From Kolteria novifilia (GTDB lineage Bacteria > Planctomycetota > Planctomycetia > Kolteriales > Kolteriaceae), in the NCBI GenBank assembly GCA_007748055.1, contig CP036279.1, forward strand, positions 7,006,001-7,070,000: 64,000 nucleotides of DNA, written 5' to 3'. Below are positions 30,352 to 40,079 of the stretch, piece after piece. How positions within the stretch are numbered: position 1 is the first letter of the stretch; each line of letters starts with the position of its first letter. The position numbers and the translations under genes are program-made. Under the pieces are notes generated by a model. The model ran no database searches. It was not told the DNA's origin and saw nothing but the letters and a program-made list of their open reading frames with translations.

Positions 30352-31455
30352 ATGGTCAATGTCGCGATTGTCGGGCTGGGTTTCGGCGCCGAGTTCATTC
30401 CGATCTACCAACATCATCCCGACGCCAATATCCACGCGATCTGTCGGCGCGACGAAACGGAGCTAAAGCGTGCGGGAGACGCCTTCGGGATCGAAAAGCT
30501 CTACACCAGCTACGACGACCTACTCGCCGACGATGCCGTCGACTTCGTCCACATCAACAGCCCGATCCCCGATCATGCTTGGATGTCGATCAAGGCGCTT
30601 GAGGCCGGTAAGCACGTCATGTGTACGGTGCCGATGGCGACCACGATCGAAGAATGCGAACAGATCTGCGACCTGGTGGCGCGAACCGGCCTTAGGTACA
30701 TGATGGCCGAGACCGTGGTTTACTCGCGCGAGTTTCTCTACCTGAAGGAGCTCCACACGAAGGGGGAACTCGGCAAGATCCAGTACATGCAAGCCTCACA
30801 TCCGCAAGACATGGACGGCTGGCCGGAGTACTGGGAACGCATGATTCCGATGCACTACGCCACGCACGTCGTCAGCCCGATCCTGGGGCTGGTCGATGGC
30901 CGCGCCGAGTACGTCAGTTGCTTCGGATCGGGAATGATTCGCAACGAACTCGCCGCCAAGTCCGGCAACCCATTCGCCGTCGAGTCGTGCCATCTAAAGA
31001 TCAAGGACACCGACATCGCGGCTCATCTGTGGCGATTCCTCTTCGATACCGCCAGGCAATACCGCGAGAGCTTCGACGTCTACGGCTCCAAGAAGAGCTT
31101 CGAGTGGTCGCTCGTCGAAGGTGAAGAGCACGTGCTGCACACCGCGAAGAAGCCGGAGCCCGACATCCCCAGCCGAGTGAGCGTGCCGGATTACGCCCAC
31201 TTGCTCCCTAAAGAGATCCGTCAATTCACGCAAACGATTGAGGACCCCGATCATCTTTCCTTCGTTCAAGGAGGCGGTCACGGCGGTTCGCATCCGCATC
31301 TGGTCAACGAGTTCGTCTCCGCGGTCCGGGACGATCGCGAGCCCTGGCCCAACGCCGTGACCAGCGCCAACTGGACCTGCGTCGGGATCTGCGCCCACCA
31401 ATCGACGATGAACGGCGGCCAGATCGTTCCGCTCCCCGAGTTCACGCTCAGGTAG
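30352..31455 (+). CDS. Gfo/Idh/MocA-family oxidoreductase
   Basis: The 367-residue protein is a NAD(P)-dependent sugar or inositol dehydrogenase-like enzyme. The N-terminal Rossmann domain starts at MVNVAIVGLGFGAEF. SIKALEAGKHVMCTVPMATT corresponds to the family Glu/Lys-Pro motif, but CTVPMA replaces the usual EKPLA, so the canonical Lys is missing. The C-terminal alpha/beta domain contains HYATHVVSPIL with His and GGGHGGSHPHLVNEF. There is no signal peptide, so it is cytoplasmic. It is divergent from the XylR-type regulator. Substrate is unknown. AGGGAAA precedes the ATG. Confidence 0.88.
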   Translation: MVNVAIVGLGFGAEFIPIYQHHPDANIHAICRRDETELKRAGDAFGIEKLYTSYDDLLADDAVDFVHINSPIPDHAWMSIKALEAGKHVMCTVPMATTIEECEQICDLVARTGLRYMMAETVVYSREFLYLKELHTKGELGKIQYMQASHPQDMDGWPEYWERMIPMHYATHVVSPILGLVDGRAEYVSCFGSGMIRNELAAKSGNPFAVESCHLKIKDTDIAAHLWRFLFDTARQYRESFDVYGSKKSFEWSLVEGEEHVLHTAKKPEPDIPSRVSVPDYAHLLPKEIRQFTQTIEDPDHLSFVQGGGHGGSHPHLVNEFVSAVRDDREPWPNAVTSANWTCVGICAHQSTMNGGQIVPLPEFTLR

Positions 31456-31533
31456 CCCGCGACCTCCGAGAGCGCAGGGGCTCCAACCTTGGCGGGAGGT
31501 ACGTGTTGGTCGATCGGCGTCGGCCCATCATCC

Positions 31534-32721
31534 TCAACCCACGAGGCGTCTGGTTTGCCGCGCGATCATCAGTTCCTCGTTGGTCGGCATGACGAGCACT
31601 TTGACCCGCGAATAGTCGCTCGAAATCTGGTAGGAATTTTCGCGGTTGCGTTCGCCGTCAAGCGTTAGGCCCATCCAGTCGAGACCGGCGCAGATCCGAT
31701 TGCGAATCACCGGGGAGTGCTCGCCGATTCCCGCCGTGAAGACGAGCATATCGAGGCCTCCCATCGCGGCGGCCAGCGCACCAAGGAACTTCCGCGCCTG
31801 GTAACAAAAAAGTTCGAGAGCCTCGGCGGCCTCGGGATGGATCTCCTCCGCGGCAAGCAGTTCGCGCACATCGGAACTAATGCCGGAAACTCCCTTCATC
31901 CCGCCGTCGCGAACGAGCATCCGCTTGAGGTCGTCCGTGCTCATTCCATCGTGCTCGAGCAGAAAGATCAGCAGCCCCGGATCGAGATCGCCGCTCCGCG
32001 ATCCCATCACCAAACCACCCGCCGAGGTGAATCCCATCGTCGTGTCGACGCAGGTTCCATCGAGGATCGCCGCCATGCTCGCTCCATTGCCCAGGTGGGC
32101 GACGATGATGCGACCGCCTTGGGCGGAGGGCTCGTCCCGTTCGAGCAGCGTCTCGAGGATGTACTCGTAGGAAAGTCCATGAAAGCCGTAGCGGTGGATG
32201 CCACGATCGAGGAGCTTGCGGGGTAGGGGGAAAGTACGCGCGACCGCGGGCAGGTGCCGATGAAACGACGTGTCGAAGCACGCGACTTGGGCGATGCCGG
32301 GCAGGGCGTTCGCGACCGCTTCGATGCCCGCGACCTCCGAGGGCAGATGGATCGGGTCAAACGGGATAAGCTCCCGCAGTTGGCCAAGCACCTCGTCATC
32401 GACGCGTTGGGCGGTTCGGTACCTTGGTCCTCCATGAACCAACCGATGGCCAACCGCTCGCACCGGCTCCTTGTGCCCACTTTCGTCGAGCCACGCGAAG
32501 AGCTTCGCGATCGCGCTGGCGTGGTCGGCAAGCGAGAGCGATTCCTCGTGAATCGCCTCCCCTTCGGCTCCAATCACAAGTAGGCGACCCTCGGGGAGAC
32601 CAATCCGTTCGATCGCGCAGCCAAGCAGTCGCTGTTCCGATTGACCGTCGAACAGCGCCGACTTGACGCTCGAAGAGCCACAGTTGATGACCAAGAGAGA
32701 GTCAGTGGTGGAGACGCTCAT
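31534..32721 (-). CDS. ackA: Acetate kinase
   Basis: It interconverts acetyl phosphate plus ADP and acetate plus ATP. The 395-residue protein has VINCGSSSVK, VGHRLVHGG, ACFDTSFHRHLP, VAHLGNGASMAA, MGSRSGDLDPG and FTAGIGEHSPVIRN, covering the phosphate, acetate and nucleotide sites. The start at 32721 has GGGAG six bases upstream. It is divergent from the phosphoketolase gene across 185 bp, and the two reactions are consecutive: phosphoketolase gives acetyl phosphate and this enzyme captures it as ATP. Confidence 0.95.
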   Translation of the reverse strand: MSVSTTDSLLVINCGSSSVKSALFDGQSEQRLLGCAIERIGLPEGRLLVIGAEGEAIHEESLSLADHASAIAKLFAWLDESGHKEPVRAVGHRLVHGGPRYRTAQRVDDEVLGQLRELIPFDPIHLPSEVAGIEAVANALPGIAQVACFDTSFHRHLPAVARTFPLPRKLLDRGIHRYGFHGLSYEYILETLLERDEPSAQGGRIIVAHLGNGASMAAILDGTCVDTTMGFTSAGGLVMGSRSGDLDPGLLIFLLEHDGMSTDDLKRMLVRDGGMKGVSGISSDVRELLAAEEIHPEAAEALELFCYQARKFLGALAAAMGGLDMLVFTAGIGEHSPVIRNRICAGLDWMGLTLDGERNRENSYQISSDYSRVKVLVMPTNEELMIARQTRRLVG

Positions 32722-32906
32722 CCTCAACTCCCAATGCGATGCCACCTCGCGAGCGGCGCCGGACATTCGCCCCGACGGCGGAGCGACGTTGAAACGCTAC
32801 CTCGTTGCCATAGTAGGACAGACAACGAGACGTGATCGCCAAAGCCGCGTCTCGCCAAGCGATCGGTGACTTCGAACGAAAGCCCCAGAGGACGGAGACC
32901 ACCACC

Positions 32907-35360
32907 ATGTCCGCGACGATCAGTCACGCTGCGCCGCTATCCCTCGCTCCCGACGAACTCGACAAGATGATTCGCTACTGGGAAGCGGCCAACTACCTCT
33001 CGGTCGGTCAGATCTATCTCATGGACAACGCCCTGCTGCGCGAGCCGCTTCGCAGGGAGCATATCAAGCCTCGGCTGCTCGGCCACTTCGGGACTGTGCC
33101 TGGTCTTAACATGATCTACGCGCAGCTCAATCGGCTCATCAAGAAACACCAACAAAGTGTCCTCTACATCGCCGGCCCGGGCCACGGTGGACCCGCCCTC
33201 GTCGCCAACGTCTTTATGGAGGGAACCTATAGCGAGGTCTATCCGCGCATCTCCACCGACAACGATGGCATCAAGCAACTCTTTCGGCAATTCAGCACGC
33301 CGGGGGGGATCCCGAGTCACGTGAGCCCCGAGTGTCCCGGGTCGATTCACGAAGGGGGCGAACTCGGTTACGCGCTCGTGCATGCCTTCGGAGCCGCCTT
33401 TGACCACCCCGACTTATTGGTCGCCTGCGTCATCGGCGATGGCGAAGCCGAGACCGGACCGCTCGAAGGAGGCTGGAAGGGAAACAAGTTCCTCAATCCC
33501 GTCACCGACGGCGCCGTCTTGCCGATCCTCCATCTTAACGGCTACAAGATCTCCGGACCCTGCGTCTACGCCCGAATCCCCGACGACGAACTCGTCAACC
33601 TCATGCGCGGTCACGGCTACGAACCGATGCTCGTCGAGGGGGACGATCCGGAAGTCGTCTTCGCCGCCTTCGCGGCCGCTCTCGAGAAAAGCTATGCCGA
33701 GATCCGAAGAATCCAACACGAGGCCCGAACCAACGGGTTCTCCGGGCGACCGACCTGGCCGATGATCGTCCTTCGTACCCCGAAGGGATGGACCGGCCCC
33801 AAGGAGGTCGACGGCATTCAGGTCGAGGGAACGTACCGGTCGCATCAAGTCCCCCTCGCCGGCGTGCGCGACAACGACGATCACCGGCGCATGCTCGAAG
33901 AGTGGCTTCGCTCCTACGGTTCCGATCGGCACTTCGACGATCAGGGGCGACTGGTCCCGGAGTTGGCGGCTCTCGCCCCCGAGGGCGATCTGCGGATGGG
34001 GGCCACGCCGTATGCCAACGGCGGCCGGCTCCTAACGACACTCGACCTGCCTTCCTACTCCGACTATGCCCTGGACGTTCCCGCTCCGGGAAGCGTGACC
34101 GCCGAGGCTCCGCGCAAGTTGGGGGAATACCTCCGCGATGTCTTCAAGCGAAATCAGAAGCACCGCAACTTCCGCCTCTTCTGTCCCGACGAAACCAACT
34201 CCAACCGCCTCGGTTCCGTCTTCGAAGCCACCAACCGTTGCAGCGTCGCCGACATCCATCCCGACGACGACCACGTCGCGTCCGATGGACGGGTCATGGA
34301 GGTCCTCAGCGAACACTGTTGCCAGGGATGGCTCGAAGGCTATCTCCTCTCCGGTCGGCATGGCCTCTTTCCGACGTACGAAGCCTTCGCGATGGTCATC
34401 GATTCGATGCTCAATCAGCATGCGAAGTGGCTCAAGGTGACGCGGCATCTTCACTGGCGTCGCCCGATCGCGTCGCTCAACTACTTGCTCACCAGCCATG
34501 CGTGGCGAAACGATCACAACGGCTACAGCCACCAGGGCCCCGGCTTCATCGACGTGGTTCTGACGAAGAAGGGGACCGTCACTCGCGTCTACTTTCCGCC
34601 CGACGGCAATTGCCTGATGAGCGTCGCCGACCACTGTCTGCGCAGTCGCAACTACATCAACCTCATTGTCTGCGGCAAGCAGCGGCAACTGCAGTGGCTC
34701 GACATCGACCAAGCTCGCGAACACTGTTCCAAGGGTGCCGGCGTCTGGGACTTCGCCAGCAACGACCAAGACGGTCAGCCCGACGTCGTCCTCGCCTGTG
34801 CCGGCGACGTTCCCACCATCGAGGCGGTGGCGGCGTCATGGCTGCTGCAACGCGACATCCCCGACCTCAAGGTTCGCCTCGTCAATGTGGTCGACTTGAT
34901 GACCCTCTACCATCCGGATCAGCACCCGCACGGGTTCGACGACCTCGCGTTCAACGAACTCTTCACGAAGGACAAGCCGGTCATCTTCGCGTTCCACGGC
35001 TACCCGCGCGTGGTCCACGATCTTGTTCACGGCCGCAGCAACGAAGGCCGCTTTCACGCCCGTGGCTACATCGAAGAGGGAACCACGACCACGCCCTTCG
35101 ACATGGTCGTGCTCAACAACATGAGTCGCTACCAGTTGGCGATCAAGGCGCTGCAACATGTGCCGCGGCTACGCTCGGTCGCGGCCGACATCGCCGGGAA
35201 GTACGAAGAGGTACTCGCCGACCATGAACGCTACAGTCGTTCCCGACTCGAGGATCTTCCGGAAGTCAACCACTGGCAATGGACCAGCGACTTTCGCGAC
35301 CCCGAAGGTCTTCCATCACCGGCATCGGCCGTGAGCCGCCAGGCCTTCACCGACGCGTAG
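32907..35360 (+). CDS. xfp: Phosphoketolase (xylulose 5-P / fructose 6-P)
   Basis: This thiamine diphosphate enzyme splits xylulose 5-phosphate or fructose 6-phosphate with inorganic phosphate into acetyl phosphate and glyceraldehyde 3-phosphate or erythrose 4-phosphate. It has 817 residues, the family length. Motifs include [34 protein letters not shown] and the thiamine site [18 protein letters not shown]; further on are [11 protein letters not shown] and HHxx-type histidines. Whether it is single or dual in substrate cannot be decided from motifs. It is cytoplasmic. It is paired with the divergent ackA gene, and a proton-pump ATPase follows 354 bp downstream. Confidence 0.95.
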   Translation: MSATISHAAPLSLAPDELDKMIRYWEAANYLSVGQIYLMDNALLREPLRREHIKPRLLGHFGTVPGLNMIYAQLNRLIKKHQQSVLYIAGPGHGGPALVANVFMEGTYSEVYPRISTDNDGIKQLFRQFSTPGGIPSHVSPECPGSIHEGGELGYALVHAFGAAFDHPDLLVACVIGDGEAETGPLEGGWKGNKFLNPVTDGAVLPILHLNGYKISGPCVYARIPDDELVNLMRGHGYEPMLVEGDDPEVVFAAFAAALEKSYAEIRRIQHEARTNGFSGRPTWPMIVLRTPKGWTGPKEVDGIQVEGTYRSHQVPLAGVRDNDDHRRMLEEWLRSYGSDRHFDDQGRLVPELAALAPEGDLRMGATPYANGGRLLTTLDLPSYSDYALDVPAPGSVTAEAPRKLGEYLRDVFKRNQKHRNFRLFCPDETNSNRLGSVFEATNRCSVADIHPDDDHVASDGRVMEVLSEHCCQGWLEGYLLSGRHGLFPTYEAFAMVIDSMLNQHAKWLKVTRHLHWRRPIASLNYLLTSHAWRNDHNGYSHQGPGFIDVVLTKKGTVTRVYFPPDGNCLMSVADHCLRSRNYINLIVCGKQRQLQWLDIDQAREHCSKGAGVWDFASNDQDGQPDVVLACAGDVPTIEAVAASWLLQRDIPDLKVRLVNVVDLMTLYHPDQHPHGFDDLAFNELFTKDKPVIFAFHGYPRVVHDLVHGRSNEGRFHARGYIEEGTTTTPFDMVVLNNMSRYQLAIKALQHVPRLRSVAADIAGKYEEVLADHERYSRSRLEDLPEVNHWQWTSDFRDPEGLPSPASAVSRQAFTDA

Positions 35361-35714
35361 GGATTGGAACATCCCTCTTTGCGGCGAGACCTCGCGCACT
35401 GTCTTGATTGGCAAGCTCGCGACACGATGTCTCGTCCGTCGTTCGTGCGGGACATGGCCGAATCAACGGTGTTTCCCGCATGCCCACGTCCAGCGTGAGC
35501 ATGGCACCTAAGAGGGTTTGTGGCCAAGAGATTGACCGATCGGGAGCACATAACGGCATGCCCACGGTGTCCGAAGGCACTCGAAGTGACACCTTCACGC
35601 CACCACCGAATTGCATCTCATCAGCCGGCAACCCACAATGGTGATGCAGGCCCCCGAATAAGTGCCTGCCGTACCTCGAAACGAATCGCCCACCGATTGG
35701 AGTACGCGACCACC
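35361..35714. other. Region between xfp and the ATPase gene
   Basis: No gene is supported. It holds one copy of the dispersed palindromic repeat (35457-35527) and a lone half-site ATGCCCACGG near 35559. The ATPase frame is open upstream to 35520, but codon bias begins only near the ATG at 35715. Confidence 0.45.
35457..35527. repeat. Dispersed palindromic repeat, copy with extended flanks
   Basis: The core TGCCCACG-TCCAG-CGTGAGCA (35481-35501) has 8-base arms with one mismatch. About 70 bp around it match 59847-59917 closely, including GCCGAATCA on the left and CAAGAG/TAAGAG on the right. Confidence 0.65.
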
Positions 35715-38282
35715 ATGACGATCCCCGCCCCCACTCAGGAATCGGCATCCGCCGACCAGGAGACCTTCGATGCCGAGCACGCCTCCTTCGAGGATGTGTT
35801 CGGCCACCTTCAATGCGGGAAGGAGGGCCTCACCGCCGAGGAGGCGGGCCGCCGATTCGAACGCTACGGCCCCAACGCCCTCGAGGAGAAGAAAGAGAGC
35901 CCGCTCCTCAAGTTTCTCTCTTACTTTTGGGGTCCGATCCCCTGGATGATCGAAGTCGCCGCGATCCTGTCGCTGGTCGTCGAGCACCTCGACGACTTCG
36001 TGATCATCATGGTGCTGCTGATCTTCAACGCCGTCATCGGGTTTTGGGAAGAGTTCAAGGCCGCCAACGCCCTCGAGGCCCTCAAGAAGGGGCTCGCGCT
36101 CAAGGCTCGTGCCCGCCGCGACGGCGAGTGGTCCGATGTCGACGCCGCTCGGTTGGTCCCGGGCGATCTGATCCGACTCCGCCTTGGCGACGTCATTCCC
36201 GCCGACTGTAAGTTGATGGAGGGGGACTACGTCAGCATCGACCAAGCGGCCCTGACGGGGGAATCCCTTCCGGTCAACAAGAAGGTTGGCGAGATCGGTT
36301 TCTCGGGAAGCATCGTCAAGCAAGGAGAGATGGTCGCGCTGGTGACCGCCACTGGGGGCGACACCTTTTTCGGCCGAACCGCGAAGCTCGTCGCCAGCGC
36401 CGGGGCGGTCTCCCACTTTCAGAAGGCGGTCCTCAAGATTGGGGACTTCCTCATCTTCGTCGCCGTCGCGCTGAGCATCCTTCTGGTCGGTTTCGAGCTC
36501 TACCGCGACATCGTCGTCAAGGACGCTTGGAACTACCGCGACATCATCAACATCGTGCAGTTCGTCCTGATCTTGGTCATCGCGTCGATTCCGGTCGCGA
36601 TGCCCGCTGTCCTTTCGGTCACGATGGCGCTCGGAGCGTTGGCCCTGTCGAAGAAGAAGGCGATCGTCTCGAAACTCCAGGCGATCGAGGAGATGGCCGG
36701 CATCGACATCCTCTGCTCCGACAAGACCGGCACGCTGACCAAGAACCTGCTCACCCTGGGCGAACCGGTGACCGTCGACGACGTCGACGCCCAACATTGC
36801 GTCCTCGCCGCGGCGCTCGCGTCGAAACGCGAGAACGAGGACGCCATCGACAACGCGGTCATCGGGGGGCTCAAGGACCCGACGGCGCTTTTGGTCTACA
36901 CTCAGGAGAACTTCGTCCCCTTCGATCCGGTCAGCAAGCGGACCGAGTCGACGTCGGTGGACGGGCAGGGGGTTCGGAAACGCTACACGAAGGGCGCCCC
37001 GCAAGTCATCATGGAGATGGCGGGGCTGGACGAGGCCGCCGAGCAAAAGGCGGCGCGGTCGGTCGACGAGATGGCCCGTCGTGGCTATCGCGCCCTTGGC
37101 GTCGCGGAGTCCGCCGACGATGGGGCGACGTGGCGGTTCCTCGGCCTGCTCCCCCTCTTCGATCCCCCACGCGACGACTCCAAGGAGACCATCGAGCAGG
37201 CCAAGGCGCATGGACTCGCCGTCAAGATGGTCACCGGCGATGATGTGGCGATCGGCAGCGAGATCTCCGGTCAACTCGGCCTCGGCACCAACTTGCACGC
37301 GGCCGCCGACTTCTTTCCGCCCGACGCCGACGTCTCGCGGCTCCCCAACGAGATCGAGGAGGCGGTCGAACGGGCCGACGGCTTCGCGCGCGTCTTCCCC
37401 GAGCACAAGTACGGCATCGTCAAAGCCCTTCAGGACCGCGACCATCTCGTGGCAATGACCGGCGACGGCGTCAACGACGCTCCCGCGCTCAAGCAAGCCG
37501 ACTGCGGCATCGCGGTCTCCGGCGCAACCGACGCCGCCCGGGCCGCGGCCGACCTCATCCTCACCGAACCCGGTCTGTCGGTCATCATCCAGGCGATCGA
37601 GGAAGCCCGAAAGATCTTCGAGCGGATGATGAGCTACACGATCTACCGGATCGCGATGACGATCGACATCATGTTCTTCGTCGTCCTGGCGACCATCTTC
37701 TTCGAGTTCCGACCCCTGACGGCGATCATGATCATCGTCCTGGCCCTGCTCGACGACATTCCGATCATGACGATCGCCTACGACAACACGCGGATCAACG
37801 AATCGCCGGTTCGCTGGCAAATGAACCGGGTCTTGGTGATTTCGAGTATCCTCGGGCTCCTTTCGGTCGCCGAGACCTTCGGGTTGCTCCTCATCGGCAA
37901 GGAATGGATGACGCTGCCCCATTTCCAGGCCTGGATCCATATCGATCAGGACATGCTTCGTTCGATGATGTTCCTACAGTTGGTCGCGGGTGGGCACTTG
38001 CTGCTCTTTCTGACGCGGACCCAGAAGTTCTTCCTCAGCCCGCCGTTCCCCTCGCTGGTGCTCACGATCGCGATCATCGGGACCCAGATCTTCGCGGTCT
38101 TGATGTGCGGCTTCGGCTGGCTGGTCCCGGTGATTCCATGGCCGATGATCGGGCTCGTCTGGATCTACAACATCATCTGGATGTTCGTGATCGAGTTCGT
38201 CAAGCTCTGCCTCTACCGCCGCTTCGACCAACAGGACAGACATCTCGAACAGCTCGGCCAGTCGCTCCAAACGAGAGGCTAG
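35715..38282 (+). CDS. P3A-type proton-exporting ATPase
   Basis: This is a P-type ATPase of the plasma-membrane H+-ATPase subfamily. It has TGES in the actuator domain and the phosphorylation motif DKTGTLTKN with Asp at about residue 336. MVTGDD and TGDGVNDAPALKQ complete the catalytic set. About ten membrane helices are visible. In helix six, VLALLDDIPIMTI carries the Asp that corresponds to the proton-binding residue of plant enzymes. The 855-residue protein lacks the long regulatory tail of the plant pumps. The ATG at 35715 is the first start inside the biased frame. It lies downstream of xfp and upstream of a Crp-family gene. Prediction: ATP-driven proton export, perhaps for acid stress or membrane potential during acetate formation. 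Confidence 0.92.
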   Translation: MTIPAPTQESASADQETFDAEHASFEDVFGHLQCGKEGLTAEEAGRRFERYGPNALEEKKESPLLKFLSYFWGPIPWMIEVAAILSLVVEHLDDFVIIMVLLIFNAVIGFWEEFKAANALEALKKGLALKARARRDGEWSDVDAARLVPGDLIRLRLGDVIPADCKLMEGDYVSIDQAALTGESLPVNKKVGEIGFSGSIVKQGEMVALVTATGGDTFFGRTAKLVASAGAVSHFQKAVLKIGDFLIFVAVALSILLVGFELYRDIVVKDAWNYRDIINIVQFVLILVIASIPVAMPAVLSVTMALGALALSKKKAIVSKLQAIEEMAGIDILCSDKTGTLTKNLLTLGEPVTVDDVDAQHCVLAAALASKRENEDAIDNAVIGGLKDPTALLVYTQENFVPFDPVSKRTESTSVDGQGVRKRYTKGAPQVIMEMAGLDEAAEQKAARSVDEMARRGYRALGVAESADDGATWRFLGLLPLFDPPRDDSKETIEQAKAHGLAVKMVTGDDVAIGSEISGQLGLGTNLHAAADFFPPDADVSRLPNEIEEAVERADGFARVFPEHKYGIVKALQDRDHLVAMTGDGVNDAPALKQADCGIAVSGATDAARAAADLILTEPGLSVIIQAIEEARKIFERMMSYTIYRIAMTIDIMFFVVLATIFFEFRPLTAIMIIVLALLDDIPIMTIAYDNTRINESPVRWQMNRVLVISSILGLLSVAETFGLLLIGKEWMTLPHFQAWIHIDQDMLRSMMFLQLVAGGHLLLFLTRTQKFFLSPPFPSLVLTIAIIGTQIFAVLMCGFGWLVPVIPWPMIGLVWIYNIIWMFVIEFVKLCLYRRFDQQDRHLEQLGQSLQTRG

Positions 38283-38560
38283 CACACGGCTTGTTCTCTG
38301 TTCCGTGGGCTCTGGCGGCCACGGAGATCCAACGAAGAGCGGGGCACTCACCCAGTCCTGTCGTCCCTGGCCGGCGGGCGGGCGCCCTGGTCCTACCGGA
38401 GACGAGTTGTTAGCATCGATGAGTCGCGATGACGGCGACGCGGTCGGCGGCCCGATGGCCGGGGAGTCGTTTCTCCTCGGGTTCCACGGGAACCGTTTCG
38501 ATTCGGCTAGGGGCAGGTCGCGCCCCGTCGACGCTCGAAACGTGGGTCGAAAGGAGCGAG

Positions 38561-39313
38561 GTGGAACGCTTCTGGTTCCTCAAGAATTCCCAGCTCTTCG
38601 AAGGTCTTTCGGACGACGAGTGCTCCAAGCTCGAAGCCCGTTCGTCCTTTCGTCGATTCAAGACGCGGGAAACGGTCTACTTTCCCGGCGATGCCGGCGG
38701 GCACGTGCTCCTTCTGCTCGACGGAAGGATCAAGATCAAGACCATCACCCCCGACGGCAAGGAGGCGATCCTCGCCTTCGTCGAACCTGGGGAAATCTTC
38801 GGCGAACTCGCCTTGCTCAGCGAAAGTGAGCGGACCGAGTACGCCGAGGCCAATCTCGCCTCCTCCGTGATCGCGGTCCCACGCGACGCCATGCTTGAGA
38901 TCATGAACTCGCATCCCGCCACCTCGCTGCGGGTGACCAAGTTCATGGGGCTCAAGCAGCAACGCATCGAAAACCGCATGAAAAACCTGCTCTTTCGATC
39001 CTTTCGCGATCGGGTGATCTACCTCCTCGCGGAATTGGCGCAGCGCTACGGGCGTTGGGTTGGGGAAACGCAGCTCGATCTCGGCATCAAGCTCTCGCAC
39101 CAGGAGATCGCCAGCTTGATCGGGGCGACGCGTGAGACCGTGACGATCGCGCTGGGGGATCTCCAGTCGGAGGGATTGGTCACGGTCAAGCGAAAGCAAA
39201 TCGCGGTGACGAACGTCAACGCTCTGTTCGCGCTGCTCGACCAACCGATGCCGATGCCGCCGCGTCCGCGGGACTCTTCGCCCCACATTCGCCTCCAGAC
39301 CGGAGGACGGTGA
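38561..39313 (+). CDS. Crp/Fnr-family transcriptional regulator
   Basis: The 250-residue protein has an N-terminal cyclic-nucleotide-binding domain (FLKNSQLFEGLSDDE, TVYFPGDAGGHVLLLLDGRI and GEIFGELALLSE). A long dimer helix follows, then a winged helix-turn-helix with LSHQEIASLIGATRETVTIA. It lacks the N-terminal Cys cluster of FNR, so it is not an iron-sulfur oxygen sensor of that type; the ligand is unknown. The start is set at GTG 38561, about five bases after AAGGAG, because homology begins at WFLKNSQLF. A longer frame reaches 38429 without support. It follows the proton-pump ATPase and may regulate it or the xfp-ackA pair; no clear binding palindrome was found. Confidence 0.88.
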   Translation: MERFWFLKNSQLFEGLSDDECSKLEARSSFRRFKTRETVYFPGDAGGHVLLLLDGRIKIKTITPDGKEAILAFVEPGEIFGELALLSESERTEYAEANLASSVIAVPRDAMLEIMNSHPATSLRVTKFMGLKQQRIENRMKNLLFRSFRDRVIYLLAELAQRYGRWVGETQLDLGIKLSHQEIASLIGATRETVTIALGDLQSEGLVTVKRKQIAVTNVNALFALLDQPMPMPPRPRDSSPHIRLQTGGR

Positions 39314-39468
39314 GATGGCTCACGGACGTGTCGGGAACATTCGACGATACTTGAGGAAACCCAAAACACACCTAACGCCTCGTTCGCATGCAAGCGTGGG
39401 GCACCATCATGGGATCGAGGAGAGACGGTCGAGTCAGCGGGCGATTCATCAAGCCGACGAGGCCGCAA

Positions 39469-39819
39469 ATGGATGATCGAATGGGCGAATCACCACGACA
39501 ATGGAGTCCGTGCCCGATTGGCGTCGTGAAGCAATTGGGGTGCCGGCTGCGATCGTGTCGCCAGCGCCGCCAGTTTCTCAAGGCTTCGCTCGGCGGGGGC
39601 GTGGCCGCGACGGCCGTGGTCTCGGGCGTCGCGATTAGTCCCGTGCTCTTAGGCGATCCGGGTCATGGGCACCTGACGTGCCTTGAGGTTGCCCGCTGTG
39701 TTCCCGCGTACGCTCTTCACACGCTTCCGTCCGATCTGCGCAAGCGGGTGATCGAGCATGTGGAGCATTGCGAGAAGTGCCGTCCGAAATTTAAGTCCAT
39801 GGGCCTCACGCTCTCCTAG
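39469..39819 (+). CDS. Small Tat-signal-like protein with Cys/His cluster
   Basis: I do not recognise a named family. The proposed start at 39469 has GACGAGG about six bases upstream; other ATGs (39388, 39481) are possible. The protein contains RRQFLKAS followed by a hydrophobic, Gly/Ala-rich segment (LGGGVAATAVVSGVAISPVL), which fits a twin-arginine signal or membrane anchor. The C-terminal part has CLEVARCVPAYALHTLP and HVEHCEKC. The HxxHCxxC spacing resembles the zinc-finger of anti-sigma factors (ZAS/zf-HC2). The stop codon lies within the first unit of a palindromic repeat, so the last residues come from the repeat. Confidence 0.55.
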   Translation: MDDRMGESPRQWSPCPIGVVKQLGCRLRSCRQRRQFLKASLGGGVAATAVVSGVAISPVLLGDPGHGHLTCLEVARCVPAYALHTLPSDLRKRVIEHVEHCEKCRPKFKSMGLTLS

Positions 39820-39880
39820 CGTGAGTCAGGGATGGGCCTCACGCTCTCCCAGCGTGAGTCAGAGGGATGGGGCCCACGCT
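39799..39880. repeat. Tandem 33-bp palindromic repeat after the Tat-like gene
   Basis: Two nearly identical 33-bp units (39799-39831 and 39832-39864) contain TCACGCT-CTCCT-AGCGTGA with 7-base arms. A partial third unit with GGCCCACGCT follows. The core CACGCT/AGCGTG relates it to the TGCCCACG family. The first unit supplies the TAG stop of the upstream gene. Confidence 0.75.
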
Positions 39881-40079
39881 TTCTTCGCTCAATTCACAAT
39901 GCCTCCCCGCCTACCTCAAGCACCCAATCCCGGAAAGCTCGCCGCCACCCTATCCCACCTATGCTTCCCGCATTTCCCCGCTAAGCGACTCCCGATTCGT
40001 TGCTCTTGCCTGATCGCCGAATCCCGGTATGGGAGGCCATCGGCAAGTTGGGCACCCCGCGACGGAGAGAGACATCCTC

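Noticed and set aside
35595-37940. A 781-codon minus-strand frame antisense to the proton ATPase, and similar long antisense frames at 23215-24639, 52985-54466 and 46290-47711
   Set aside because: High G/C third positions in the real genes make the opposite strand open by chance. The translations are charged low-complexity sequence without known motifs.
38561-39313. FNR-type oxygen sensor
   Set aside because: The Crp-family protein has no N-terminal Cys cluster; only one Cys is visible in the sensor part.
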